This document shows, in pieces, positions 17,347-24,423 of a stretch of DNA of 34,321 bases. Made by a program: the position numbers and the translations under genes. This DNA comes from a virus. The DNA lies in IMG/VR virus record IMGVR_UViG_3300023284_001240, positions 1 through 34,321 of that record. The stretch is one strand, 5' to 3'. Under the pieces are notes generated by a model that had not been told where the DNA came from, did not search any database, and worked only from the letters and a program-made list of their open reading frames with translations. Every line of letters starts with the position of its first letter. Position 1 is the stretch's first letter.

Positions 17347-17840
17347 GTAAAGATCCAGCGTTTCTATTTTATCCAGGTGATTACCTCAGAGACACTCAAT
17401 GTCTACATGAAAAACCGCAGGTCGCATACGACCGTATCATGTGTGAACATATGAGGAACATAATGATTACAAAACAACGGCTGGATTTCTTCACAAAGCG
17501 TTTAAATGAGGAAGAATTGTCAGACCTTATGAGTGTTTTGATCGAAGAGAAGGGTCTTTATTACATTGAATGGGTAAAGGTAAGTTTAGAGAAGAGAATA
17601 GCTTACAGCGATTCAAGAAGAAAAAACAGAGCCCCAAAACCCCAAAAAACACATGTTAAGACATCTGAACATATGGTAAATGAAATTGAAAATGAAAATG
17701 AAAAAGCTTTAATGAACGGGCGATGGCCAAATTTGAATAAAACCAAGCCGGCCCGAGGTTTTGAAATTGATAACCGCGAGCATGACGAGAAGCTAGCGCA
17801 ATGGAAACGCGATCAGGAAGAGGAATTAAGCAAAAAATAA
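17343..17840 (+). CDS. DUF1376-like phage replication-associated protein
   Basis: A protein of 165 residues. The N-terminus DPAFLFYPGDYLRDTQCL, then AYDRIMCEHMRN and a VLIEEKGLYYIEW segment, gives the helix-turn-helix-like fold of DUF1376/replisome-organiser N-termini, which in phages precede replication genes. The usual motif of short hydrophobic helices and a Tyr/Trp-rich strand is visible to residue 90; the C-terminal half is Lys/Glu-rich and disordered-looking. The start lies in an ATGA overlap with a leader ORF and lacks its own SD, so translation probably depends on coupling. Role as a replication initiator or loader is inferred from family and position. Confidence 0.6.
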   Translation: MSKDPAFLFYPGDYLRDTQCLHEKPQVAYDRIMCEHMRNIMITKQRLDFFTKRLNEEELSDLMSVLIEEKGLYYIEWVKVSLEKRIAYSDSRRKNRAPKPQKTHVKTSEHMVNEIENENEKALMNGRWPNLNKTKPARGFEIDNREHDEKLAQWKRDQEEELSKK

Positions 17841-17841
17841 C

Positions 17842-18294
17842 AGCTCTGGGCGAGCAAACAACGAAAAAGGAGAAAATATTATGGACGGACAAGGTGAATT
17901 AGAAACGAAATATGAATCGGTCGTGGACGATTCTCATAAATACACAAACGTCCTGACGGATGAATACGTTGGGCCCGGAGGAGCTCAGCACCATTATTTG
18001 ATCGTGAATAAGGATTTAAAGAACGCTTTTTTGGAGGTCATATTCCAAGACGGCCCGATTAAAGAGTCTGGAGTCAATGGTGTGATGGATGAGAATCTTC
18101 TTGCGATTGTAATTGATCGCTTAAAAGGATTTCAGTCCGGGAAGTATGCTTCGGACTTTAATCAAAGAGCGATGGAGCTCATTGAAGCGGGTTTGAAGCA
18201 GCTGAAAGAAAGAACAGCCGAACGCGAATCGCGCGGCGTTGAAGGAACTCACGCAGTTTGAACCGTAACAAATAATCAAGCTCTGCCCAGAGCT
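17842..18294. repeat. 10-base inverted repeats flanking the Tad1-like gene
   Basis: AGCTCTGGGC at 17842-17851 and its exact reverse complement GCCCAGAGCT at 18285-18294 flank the gene at 17881-18261. The right copy is part of a 16-base palindrome (AGCTCTGCCCAGAGCT, 18279-18294). These may be cassette borders or the ends of a structured transcript. Confidence 0.5.
17881..18261 (+). CDS. Tad1/Acb2-type signal-sponge candidate
   Basis: A protein of 126 residues. An N-terminal beta region (about 20-65: HHYLIVN, LEVIFQDGPIKESGVNGV) leads to a helical hairpin (70-117: NLLAIVIDRLKGFQSGKYAS, then MELIEAGLKQLKERTAERES) and the C-terminal RGVEGTH (118-124). This matches my recollection of the Tad1 architecture: a beta-sheet domain plus an Acb2/Tad1 hairpin. 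Known Tad1 proteins sequester the Thoeris signal 1''-3' gcADPR, and Acb2 sequesters CBASS cyclic nucleotides. Arginines R111, R115 and R118 lie where ligand-binding basic residues are expected, though I cannot align them. A strong AAGGAG SD precedes the ATG. The anti-defence function is inference. Confidence 0.65.
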   Translation: MDGQGELETKYESVVDDSHKYTNVLTDEYVGPGGAQHHYLIVNKDLKNAFLEVIFQDGPIKESGVNGVMDENLLAIVIDRLKGFQSGKYASDFNQRAMELIEAGLKQLKERTAERESRGVEGTHAV

Positions 18295-18301
18295 AACTAT
18301 T

Positions 18302-18484
18302 ATGGAAAATTTGATAAACAGACAAGGCGTTAAAGTGTTTGCGATGGCAGAATATCGATGTCTACGCTGTAGCTTTTTTTGGAAAGAACCTGTCGCCCAA
18401 GTTAATTGCCCGGAATGTGGGTATCTTTACTGCAAGTGGTTAGGGTTCAAAGGATGGCTGAAAAATTATTTGAGGCGGGCATGA
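18302..18484 (+). CDS. Small zinc-ribbon protein
   Basis: A protein of 60 residues with CLRC (20-23) and CPEC (36-39), plus C44, forming a rubredoxin-like zinc ribbon, and a basic, aromatic C-terminus. Probably binds zinc; the partner is unknown. Its stop overlaps the next ATG (ATGA at 18481), so it is coupled to the nuclease-like gene that follows. The ATG lies eight bases after the palindrome at 18279-18294. Confidence 0.6.
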   Translation: MENLINRQGVKVFAMAEYRCLRCSFFWKEPVAQVNCPECGYLYCKWLGFKGWLKNYLRRA

Positions 18485-18858
18485 GTTACGCATTTGGTTT
18501 CTATTTCCGCTCGAAAGGCGAGCGCGATTATGCGGTCCTGCTGCAACAATCTCAGGAAATGGGAGAGATCACGCGATGGAAATACGAGCAGCATTATCAC
18601 TTGACGGTGAACAATCGGGAAGTGTGCGAGATCATTCCGGACTTCACGGTTTGGTATCCGGATTCTCGTATCGAGGTTCATGAGATCAAGGGAGGGCAGT
18701 TTGCGAAAACAAGGGCGTGGAGCCTGAAAAAAAAATTGTTTCAAGCGCTGTACCCGTGGATAACGTACCGGACGATCGATACCTACGAGCACAGACGACG
18801 GAAAAAGGCGTATCGGACTTGGATGAAGGATCGGGGATGGCAAACGATTCAGATGTGA
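18481..18858 (+). CDS. DUF1064-type PD-(D/E)XK endonuclease
   Basis: Start chosen at the coupled ATGA rather than an upstream frame extension. The 125-residue protein has SKGERDYAVLL near the N-terminus (E14), the strand IIPDFTVWYP with D54, then EVHEIKGG giving E68-x-K70, and a C-terminal basic helix. This is the PD-(D/E)XK nuclease core of DUF1064, commonly annotated in phages as a Holliday-junction-type or generic endonuclease. It probably acts in DNA recombination or processing. The following glycosyltransferase gene starts inside its 3' end. Confidence 0.7.
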   Translation: MSYAFGFYFRSKGERDYAVLLQQSQEMGEITRWKYEQHYHLTVNNREVCEIIPDFTVWYPDSRIEVHEIKGGQFAKTRAWSLKKKLFQALYPWITYRTIDTYEHRRRKKAYRTWMKDRGWQTIQM

Positions 18859-20183
18859 AAATGATATGGCCAATACTCACACTCAGCCTAGCCATTCGGT
18901 TGTGGGCCATCAACTGGGGCCTGCCTGAGACATACCATGCTGACGAACCGATCGTCGTGCATCATGCTTTGGAATACGGTATGGGCAGCTTAAATCCTTA
19001 CTTTTTCAGGATCCCGCCTCTGACCAGCTACATTCTGTTTATATTTTACGGGATTTATTATCTTGTGGGTGGCTTTGCGGACAAATGGGATTTTGCGTTT
19101 TCATTTCTCGCCGATCCTTCGGAATGGTATCTCATAGGGCGAATCTTACTGGGCGCGTTCGTAGGTACTGGAAGTGTTTATTTGATCTACCGTTTGGTCA
19201 AAAAACATTTCACCGAAGGGTTGGCACTTTTAACTGCCCTTTTCTTAGGGATCTCATTTCTGCATGTCCGGGACAGCCATTATATCTACGCGGACATTCC
19301 TTTGGTCTTCTCGATCATCTTGGCTTTCATTGCTTTCGGAAAAGGGCCGGTCTGGTCCGGGGCAGCCATCGGATTAGCAACTGCTTTTAAATACAACGGC
19401 ATTTTACTTTTAATTCCGTTCCTGTATTTATACCGGGATTCTTGGAAGGGAATTTTTAAGGCCGGGATTGCTGGCATCGTCACATACTGTCTTTTAAACC
19501 CATTCTCGATAATTGATTTTAAATTCTTCCTTCAAGAAATGGCAGCCGAGGCCCAAGTCCATCAAGGGACACCGTTTCTTCATCACATTCAGTATTCGCT
19601 ATTCGGTGCGATTGGATACCCCATGGCGGTTTTTGCTTTTTTTGGTATGTTTTCTATAGGTAAATTAAAGACATCAATGATGCTTTTTACCGTGGCTTAT
19701 TACCTTATTTTGTGGAGATTCGGGCAGTTATACCCTAGATATGTTTTACCAATGATTCCTTTTCTTTGTTTCTTCGCTGCGGATACGGTTTTAAGATTCA
19801 GAAAATATTGGGCTGTGCTTTTGGTGATACTCGCGGTGATGCCGAATCTTTACAAAGTCATAAAGTGGGATCATTTAATGACCCAAAAAGACACCCGGAC
19901 ACAAGCAAAGGAATGGATCCTAGAGAACATTCCAGACGCAAATATTGTTGGAATAGCGAGTCCTCAATATTTACCACGAATAAATTTTATGCAGAAAGGG
20001 AAAATTGATTATTACATTTACGAATATTGGATCAAAGATTTTGAAAGAGTCAAAGAATTTAATCCCTACGCTGACAAGAGACAAGAGCCAATCGACAAGC
20101 AGCCGATTACCGGCGGGCCGTTTACTTTAGGTGAATTGATTTGGAGAGAGAGAAACGGGCAAATAATAAGGATTATAAAATGA
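18837..20183 (+). CDS. GT-C family membrane glycosyltransferase
   Basis: I choose the ATG at 18837, with AAGGA at 18826-18830. The 448-residue protein has about ten to eleven membrane segments. The first large periplasmic loop carries HADEP (residues 34-38), the acidic pair that coordinates metal and lipid-sugar in PMT/ArnT-like GT-C enzymes; RDSHYIYADIP (145-155) is the second conserved loop motif. The C-terminal soluble part (about 350-448) resembles the periplasmic tail of these enzymes. It would transfer a sugar from a polyprenyl carrier to an envelope acceptor. Phage copies of such enzymes are known in serotype conversion; the acceptor here is unknown. It is coupled to the nuclease genes on both sides. 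Confidence 0.8.
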   Translation: MANDSDVKMIWPILTLSLAIRLWAINWGLPETYHADEPIVVHHALEYGMGSLNPYFFRIPPLTSYILFIFYGIYYLVGGFADKWDFAFSFLADPSEWYLIGRILLGAFVGTGSVYLIYRLVKKHFTEGLALLTALFLGISFLHVRDSHYIYADIPLVFSIILAFIAFGKGPVWSGAAIGLATAFKYNGILLLIPFLYLYRDSWKGIFKAGIAGIVTYCLLNPFSIIDFKFFLQEMAAEAQVHQGTPFLHHIQYSLFGAIGYPMAVFAFFGMFSIGKLKTSMMLFTVAYYLILWRFGQLYPRYVLPMIPFLCFFAADTVLRFRKYWAVLLVILAVMPNLYKVIKWDHLMTQKDTRTQAKEWILENIPDANIVGIASPQYLPRINFMQKGKIDYYIYEYWIKDFERVKEFNPYADKRQEPIDKQPITGGPFTLGELIWRERNGQIIRIIK

Positions 20184-20641
20184 GAAGTCTTGACGTCGAA
20201 TGCGCGGTTGCTGCTTACTTCAACCCAAGGGTAAACCTTGCCATTCCTAACGTCAGTTGGGCGTTTCTTCATTACGAAGCCGATCTTTTGATCATTACCA
20301 GGTCAGATTATCTCTATGAGGTAGAAATTAAAATAAGCAAATATGACCTGAAAAAAGATTTGGAAAAGCGGCACAAACACGATAACCGAAAAGTAAGTCG
20401 GGTATTTTTCGCCGTTCCAGAAAGTCTGTTACGGAATAAAGGCATGATCCCGGAATATGCTGGAATCCTAGTGGTAGATGAAAACTGGTATTGCCGGAAA
20501 GAACGTGAGGCACCAATCAGGAACAAATATAAGTTATCGGAAACTGAAGTAAAAGACCTTTACAGATTAGGTGCCTTGAAGTTGTGGACGGCGAAAAATA
20601 AACTGAAAGAAATCCGCACCCGCTACGAGTTGGGGGAATGA
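20180..20641 (+). CDS. PD-(D/E)XK nuclease, MmcB-like
   Basis: Starts at the ATGA overlap with the glycosyltransferase stop. The 153-residue protein contains HYEADLLII (D35), then YLYEVEIKIS with E49-x-K51, the PD-(D/E)XK core, and a helical KYDLKKDLEKRHKHD. RVFFAVPESLL and IPEYAGILVVDE form the later strands. This resembles MmcB-type DNA repair or VRR-NUC-like phage nucleases. Its substrate is unknown. It is the second of four PD-(D/E)XK-like proteins in the window. Confidence 0.65.
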   Translation: MRSLDVECAVAAYFNPRVNLAIPNVSWAFLHYEADLLIITRSDYLYEVEIKISKYDLKKDLEKRHKHDNRKVSRVFFAVPESLLRNKGMIPEYAGILVVDENWYCRKEREAPIRNKYKLSETEVKDLYRLGALKLWTAKNKLKEIRTRYELGE

Positions 20642-20820
20642 GTGAGTTCCATTGTCAAAGATGCTGTAAATGTGATTGCTGCAAACACGATGCAGGATCT
20701 TTCTTTATCGAACACCCTGACAAGATCCTTAGTCACACGGCTCGTTGCCATAATGTTAAAGACGGCGAACCCGCAGACACAGACAAAGGGTGTTTCTATT
20801 GTGAGGTACACGATGAATGA
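20638..20820 (+). CDS. Cysteine-rich small protein
   Basis: A protein of 60 residues with a dense Cys cluster at the N-terminus (CQRCCKCDCCKH) and a second set (ARCHN, CFYCEVHDE). It is a probable zinc or other metal binder. It overlaps the previous stop (ATGA at 20638) and the next start (20813). A competing longer start for the next gene in another frame would cover this ORF; the overlaps at both ends favour this reading. Function unknown. Confidence 0.5.
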   Translation: MSEFHCQRCCKCDCCKHDAGSFFIEHPDKILSHTARCHNVKDGEPADTDKGCFYCEVHDE

Positions 20821-21334
20821 GGCAGAGGAAATACTTACATGGGATTATCTTGTAGATAAATGGGGTATGTCAAAAACACAGGCTGAATACATCTGGTTTA
20901 AAATTAACAAAGCCATCGCCGCCAGAGACAAGCGGATCGGGGAGTTGGAAGAAACAATTCACACACACGATTTACCTCATGACGCAGGGACAGTAGCCGC
21001 TCTCTATAAGGAGATCACCGCCCTCAAAGCGGAGAATGAACGGCTAAAAAAAGCTCATCAATTTTGCTATATGGACAAGAATAAGTCAGATGAATTGCGC
21101 CGTCTGTTCGATGATAAACATGAGTTATTTTATCTTATTGGTAAAAATAAACTTGACGCCCTCCAGGGAGCATTGCGGGAGGCGGAGGGATCAATAATAA
21201 AATCACTTGCATGGGCTGGAGGAGAATTTCCAGATTGTCCTCCTGGGCCATTGCCCTGGGAAAAAGAATCTAAAAGAGTTTTAACCACAATCAAGAGACT
21301 GGTGGGGGCATGTGACATTAATAAAAATCATTAA
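20813..21334 (+). CDS. Coiled-coil phage protein
   Basis: I choose the ATG at 20813, which has GAGG at 20802-20805 and overlaps the Cys-rich gene's stop, instead of a weak upstream start at 20642. The 173-residue protein opens EAEEILTWDYLVDKWGM, then has a helix from AARDKRIGELEETIH and a long coil (AALYKEITALKAENERLKK). The C-terminus includes CPPGPLPWEKESKRVL. No family recognised. Probably a soluble accessory or structural adaptor. Confidence 0.5.
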   Translation: MNEAEEILTWDYLVDKWGMSKTQAEYIWFKINKAIAARDKRIGELEETIHTHDLPHDAGTVAALYKEITALKAENERLKKAHQFCYMDKNKSDELRRLFDDKHELFYLIGKNKLDALQGALREAEGSIIKSLAWAGGEFPDCPPGPLPWEKESKRVLTTIKRLVGACDINKNH

Positions 21335-21491
21335 AATATTAATGGTAAGTCTATTTTTAGGCTGTTCGATACAAACTCCAATAGATGGTGATGATAAGGA
21401 AAAGGTCAAGAACTTCACGGCTAATCATATCAGGTTATTGGAGAGGATCGCAGTTGCAATTGAAGGAAAAAAATGTGAATTAACCCCCTAA
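21312..21491 (+). CDS. Small predicted lipoprotein
   Basis: A 59-residue ORF starting at a GTG with a GGTGGGGG SD immediately upstream, overlapping the previous gene by 23 bases. Residues 1-18 are a short basic/hydrophobic signal ending in the lipobox-like LFLGC (C18), followed by a polar, helical mature part with a second cysteine (C55). A lipidated periplasmic or outer-membrane protein is inferred; candidates include superinfection exclusion or an outer spanin, but nothing discriminates. Confidence 0.45.
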   Translation: MTLIKIIKILMVSLFLGCSIQTPIDGDDKEKVKNFTANHIRLLERIAVAIEGKKCELTP

Positions 21492-21498
21492 AGATTGT

Positions 21499-21552
21499 TT
21501 GACAATGCCCGATATTATCTGTAGGCTTAGCGTAGAAACCCGATAATACCAG
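21499..21552 (+). promoter_or_regulatory. Promoter with paired direct repeats
   Basis: A perfect TTGACA (21499-21504) is followed at 17 bases by a weak -10 (TAGGCT, 21522-21527). CCCGATATTATCTG (21508-21521) recurs as CCCGATAATACCAG (21539-21552), matching 11 of 14 bases at a 31-base offset, close to three helical turns, flanking the -10. A repressor or activator site pair is likely. It drives the zinc-finger to recombination-gene block. Confidence 0.45.
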
Positions 21553-21570
21553 TTGGAAATGGAGGCTCAA

Positions 21571-21747
21571 ATGAGCGAAGACATTAAGGACTGCGAGGAA
21601 TGTGGCGAGGAATTCGTCGCAAAAAGAGAGCACGCGCGATTCTGCAAACCGATTTGCCGGTTCCGGAATTGGGACAAAAAGCATCCTCGCATAACGCAAG
21701 CAGCTCTTGCCGAAGCTACCAAAGTATTGAGGAGAAAAAAGTTATGA
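21571..21747 (+). CDS. Zinc-finger-like small protein
   Basis: Starts at the ATG at 21571 with GGAGG at 21561-21565. The 58-residue protein has CEECGEEF (8-11 Cys pair), then ARFCKPICRFRNWDKKH (C24 and C28), a treble-clef-like zinc pattern seen in small phage DNA-binding proteins, and a basic C-terminus. First gene after the candidate promoter, so it may regulate or assist the recombination unit. Coupled by ATGA to the next gene. Confidence 0.6.
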   Translation: MSEDIKDCEECGEEFVAKREHARFCKPICRFRNWDKKHPRITQAALAEATKVLRRKKL

Positions 21748-21965
21748 CGCTTTTGAAAACGATTTCTTATCAAAAAGATTGTTGTATCGTCCGAATTGGC
21801 GGAATGACTTATGAAGTACCAAAGCCTGTTGGACAAGCAATCGAAGACATGACCAACCATATGAGGCATCTTGGCGAATGCCCGACTTGTGGTTGCGTAA
21901 TAACGCAAACGTGCAGCCGATGCAAACAAGGAAAAAGCAATGGAACCCCCGCCTCGGTCAAATGA
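21744..21965 (+). CDS. Small protein with C-terminal CxxC pair
   Basis: Starts in an ATGA overlap with the previous stop; GGAG lies upstream at normal spacing. The 73-residue protein has a beta-rich first half (KDCCIVRIGGMTYEVPKPVG) and a C-terminal CPTCGCVITQTCSRCK, a zinc-ribbon pattern. No family recognised; position suggests a helper of the recombination genes. Confidence 0.55.
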   Translation: MTLLKTISYQKDCCIVRIGGMTYEVPKPVGQAIEDMTNHMRHLGECPTCGCVITQTCSRCKQGKSNGTPASVK

Positions 21966-22095
21966 AGACCAACAAGCTTTTAAAGAACAAAAATTAGCGC
22001 TCGGCAATCACCCGGAATGGTTTGCCAGTGCGGCGACTTATGAAAAGGGAGAATATTATGACAGCGGAGACAGAGAAAAAAACAAGCACCAGTAG
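21940..22095 (+). CDS. Short hypothetical protein before Bet
   Basis: A 51-residue ORF with AAGGA at 21928-21932, seven bases before its ATG. It overlaps the preceding gene by 26 bases and the Bet-like gene by 38. The sequence is polar (PPPRSNEDQQAFKEQKLA) with no motif. Overlaps and SD support it moderately; it could also be a translational coupling leader for the annealase gene. Confidence 0.4.
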   Translation: MEPPPRSNEDQQAFKEQKLALGNHPEWFASAATYEKGEYYDSGDREKNKHQ

Positions 22096-22936
22096 TCTTT
22101 TAGTTTCAATGGCAGGCAAGTACGGCATGGACGGCAACCTATTCCTTACCACGCTCAAAGGTACGGTGATGAAGCCTGGCAAAGACGGAAGGATCCCCAC
22201 GAACGAAGAGGTTGCTGCCTTCCTGATGGTTGCCAACAAGTACGACCTGGATCCCTTCACCAAAGAGATTTACGCTTTCCCCGACAAACGTGCAGGGATC
22301 ATCCCAATCGTGGGAGTGGACGGATTCACAGCGATCGCAAACCGTAACGAGAGCTATGACGGTTTTGAGATTGAGTACGCAGCAAGAATAGTCCAAAGTG
22401 ATGAACACAAACCTTGTCCGGAGTGGGCTGAGATCAAGGTCTTTCGCAAGGATCGGGCAAAGCCGATCGTCGCGCGCGAGTATTTCGATGAAGTCTATTG
22501 CAAGCCGAAAGGCGGTTATCCCGGTCCCTGGCAGAGTCACACCAAGCGCATGTTTCGGCACAAGGTCGTAATTCAAGGCTTTCGTGCAGCCTTCGGAATC
22601 TCCGGGGTCTATGATGAGGATGAAGCCGTAAGGATCGTAGATGCGGTTCAGTCTGCGCCTGCGCTGATTCCAGAAATGCCAAAGATCACGGAACAGGAAG
22701 CAAAACATCAAACGGAAGTACAAAACGGAAACCCAATCACGGAAGCGCATGTCAAGACGATCAACAAACTCGTCCAAGCGCTCAAACTCAATGACGGGGC
22801 GCTTCTGGATTTACTTCAAGAATTTGGGATTGAGAAGCTTGAGGATTTGAAGATGTACCAATTTAAATCCATGACAGGAAAACTCATGAAGATGGCGGGC
22901 AAAAATGGTCCAAAAAAAGACGCAGCCGAAGGATAA
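22058..22936 (+). CDS. bet: Bet/RecT-family single-strand annealing protein
   Basis: Start chosen at the ATG at 22058 (GGGAG SD). The 292-residue protein carries the lambda Bet pattern: FLMVANKYDLDPFTKEIYAF, GIIPIVGVDGFTAIANRNE, then WAEIKVFRKDRAKPI and TKRMFRHKVVIQGFRAAFG. The family anneals complementary single strands during recombination-dependent phage replication. The C-terminal 90 residues form a separate charged/helical domain (from KHQTEV). It stands first in a block with two PD-(D/E)XK proteins and a coiled-coil protein, forming a typical recombination module. Confidence 0.85.
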   Translation: MTAETEKKTSTSSLLVSMAGKYGMDGNLFLTTLKGTVMKPGKDGRIPTNEEVAAFLMVANKYDLDPFTKEIYAFPDKRAGIIPIVGVDGFTAIANRNESYDGFEIEYAARIVQSDEHKPCPEWAEIKVFRKDRAKPIVAREYFDEVYCKPKGGYPGPWQSHTKRMFRHKVVIQGFRAAFGISGVYDEDEAVRIVDAVQSAPALIPEMPKITEQEAKHQTEVQNGNPITEAHVKTINKLVQALKLNDGALLDLLQEFGIEKLEDLKMYQFKSMTGKLMKMAGKNGPKKDAAEG

Positions 22937-23588
22937 TCTCTTCGAGTTTGATCCGGTAACGCATATCGGGAAGGTGAACGGTGAGCTGTGGCCATCCGTG
23001 ACGCAGCTTTTGCAAGAAGAGCGGCTGATTGATTATAGTCGCGTGCCAGCGGACGTGCTTGAAAATAAGCGATTAATTGGGATCCGAGTTCACGCTGCCA
23101 CGGTCATGATCGACAATGGAAACCTTGATGAAGATCATTTGATCCAGAATTTCCCAGAGTGCTTACCGTACCTCGAAGGCTACCGCAAGTTTCGCACAAT
23201 TGAGAACTTTGAGCCAACCCATAAAGAGACCCGTTATTTCAGTATGAAGTGGCGGTTTCATGGTGCGCCGGATGAAAGCGGAATCCATATCTGCAAGATG
23301 GGTGCGGAGCACGCCCTGATTGATTACAAAACGACATGGTTTATGTATGCCTCAGCGGGCCCGCAACTATCAGGTTATGAGATTCTGATAAAAGAAAACC
23401 TTGGAATCAAGATCAAGAAACGCTTTGGCTTGCTCTTGAAGCCGACAGGCAATTATGATCTGGTTCCATTTAAAGATCCAAACGACAGGCAAGATTTTCT
23501 TGCGTGTCTTTGGTTGCACTGGGCACGACGGAATAAATACAAAACTCAGAAAGGGGTAATGAACAATGGTGAATACATTACAGCTTGA
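22905..23588 (+). CDS. PD-(D/E)XK exonuclease of recombination module
   Basis: A protein of 227 residues whose start overlaps the annealase by 32 bases. WPSVTQLLQ (29-37) and R61-x-H63 precede the nuclease core: FHGAPDESG (D123), LIDYKTTW with D140-Y-K142, and QLSGYEI (Q154, Y158). This matches the phage RecB/Cas4-like exonucleases that supply single strands to Bet/RecT partners. Cellular role: recombination and end processing of phage DNA. It is a strong functional partner of the preceding gene. Confidence 0.75.
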   Translation: MVQKKTQPKDNLFEFDPVTHIGKVNGELWPSVTQLLQEERLIDYSRVPADVLENKRLIGIRVHAATVMIDNGNLDEDHLIQNFPECLPYLEGYRKFRTIENFEPTHKETRYFSMKWRFHGAPDESGIHICKMGAEHALIDYKTTWFMYASAGPQLSGYEILIKENLGIKIKKRFGLLLKPTGNYDLVPFKDPNDRQDFLACLWLHWARRNKYKTQKGVMNNGEYITA

Positions 23589-24423
23589 AGAAGAACAGAA
23601 GCAAACAATCGAAACGGAAATCTCTCCACTTCTTGAGAAGGCTCGATGCTTGGTTGTTAAAAACCAAGGGGAGAGGATGGAAGCGGTTAATTTTTTGAAA
23701 GGTTTAAAGATCCTCAAGGATAAAATCGAGGAAAGATTTCATCCCACACAAAACAAAAAGATGGCGTATGAGACTTATTCTGCATCTCTTGATACCGAGA
23801 AGGCTTTTTATGAGCCTATCGATAATGCAGAACGCATTTCCAAGAGAACCGTTAAAGATTTTGACACTTCGGAGACTTTGAGGATTCAGCGCGAAGCAAG
23901 GGAGGCCGAGGAGAAAAGGTTGCAACAGGAACGAGAAGAAACGGCAAAACGTGAGGCGGAAGCGAAAGCTGAGCAGGAAGCCGAAGAAAAACGCCAGCTT
24001 GAAGAATTTGAGCGTCTCGAAGAAGAAAAAAAGAAAAAGCAAGAGCTTCAACAGGCAGCCACAGAAGCCGGCAATGCGAAGGTCGCTGGTATCGCTGCAA
24101 AAGAAGTGACGAAGATTGATAGTCAGATCGAACGTGTGGTCGAAGAAAGCGATAAAAAAATCGAAGAGATTCAGCGGAAAGCTGAAGAATCGCCTGCCCC
24201 AAAAATGAAATTCACACCCCCGCCGGCGCCCACCAAAAAATTGGTCTGGAAGGCCAGGGTAACAAACATGATGAAGCTTTGCCGATCGGTTGGTGCTGGT
24301 GATGTTCCTTTCAATGTTGTCGAGGCCCGTGGGTCAGCGTTGAATGACTTTGCTAAGAGTCACGATGGAAAAACAAAAATCGAAGGTATCGAATTCTATC
24401 AAGAATCAACAGGGAGGATCTAA
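23566..24423 (+). CDS. Coiled-coil recombination-associated protein
   Basis: A protein of 285 residues. The first 100 residues are helical (TEISPLLEKARCLVVKN, LKILKDKIEERFHP) and the middle (105-205) is a very charged Glu/Lys/Gln coil. A Pro-rich hinge precedes a compact C-terminal domain (KLVWKARVTNMMKLCRSVG, SALNDFAKSHDG). Proteins of this shape commonly sit between annealase/exonuclease genes in phages, though their biochemical role is unclear. It is embedded between two nuclease genes by overlaps at both ends. Confidence 0.65.
   Translation: MVNTLQLEEEQKQTIETEISPLLEKARCLVVKNQGERMEAVNFLKGLKILKDKIEERFHPTQNKKMAYETYSASLDTEKAFYEPIDNAERISKRTVKDFDTSETLRIQREAREAEEKRLQQEREETAKREAEAKAEQEAEEKRQLEEFERLEEEKKKKQELQQAATEAGNAKVAGIAAKEVTKIDSQIERVVEESDKKIEEIQRKAEESPAPKMKFTPPPAPTKKLVWKARVTNMMKLCRSVGAGDVPFNVVEARGSALNDFAKSHDGKTKIEGIEFYQESTGRI

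Noticed and set aside
20642-20812. Longer start for the coiled-coil protein at 20813
   Set aside because: The extension lies over the coupled Cys-rich ORF, and the ATG at 20813 has its own SD and overlap.
22139-22777. Long minus-strand ORF of 212 codons opposite the annealase gene
   Set aside because: It is a shadow of a strong coding gene with clear Bet motifs; no SD or protein-like motif supports it.
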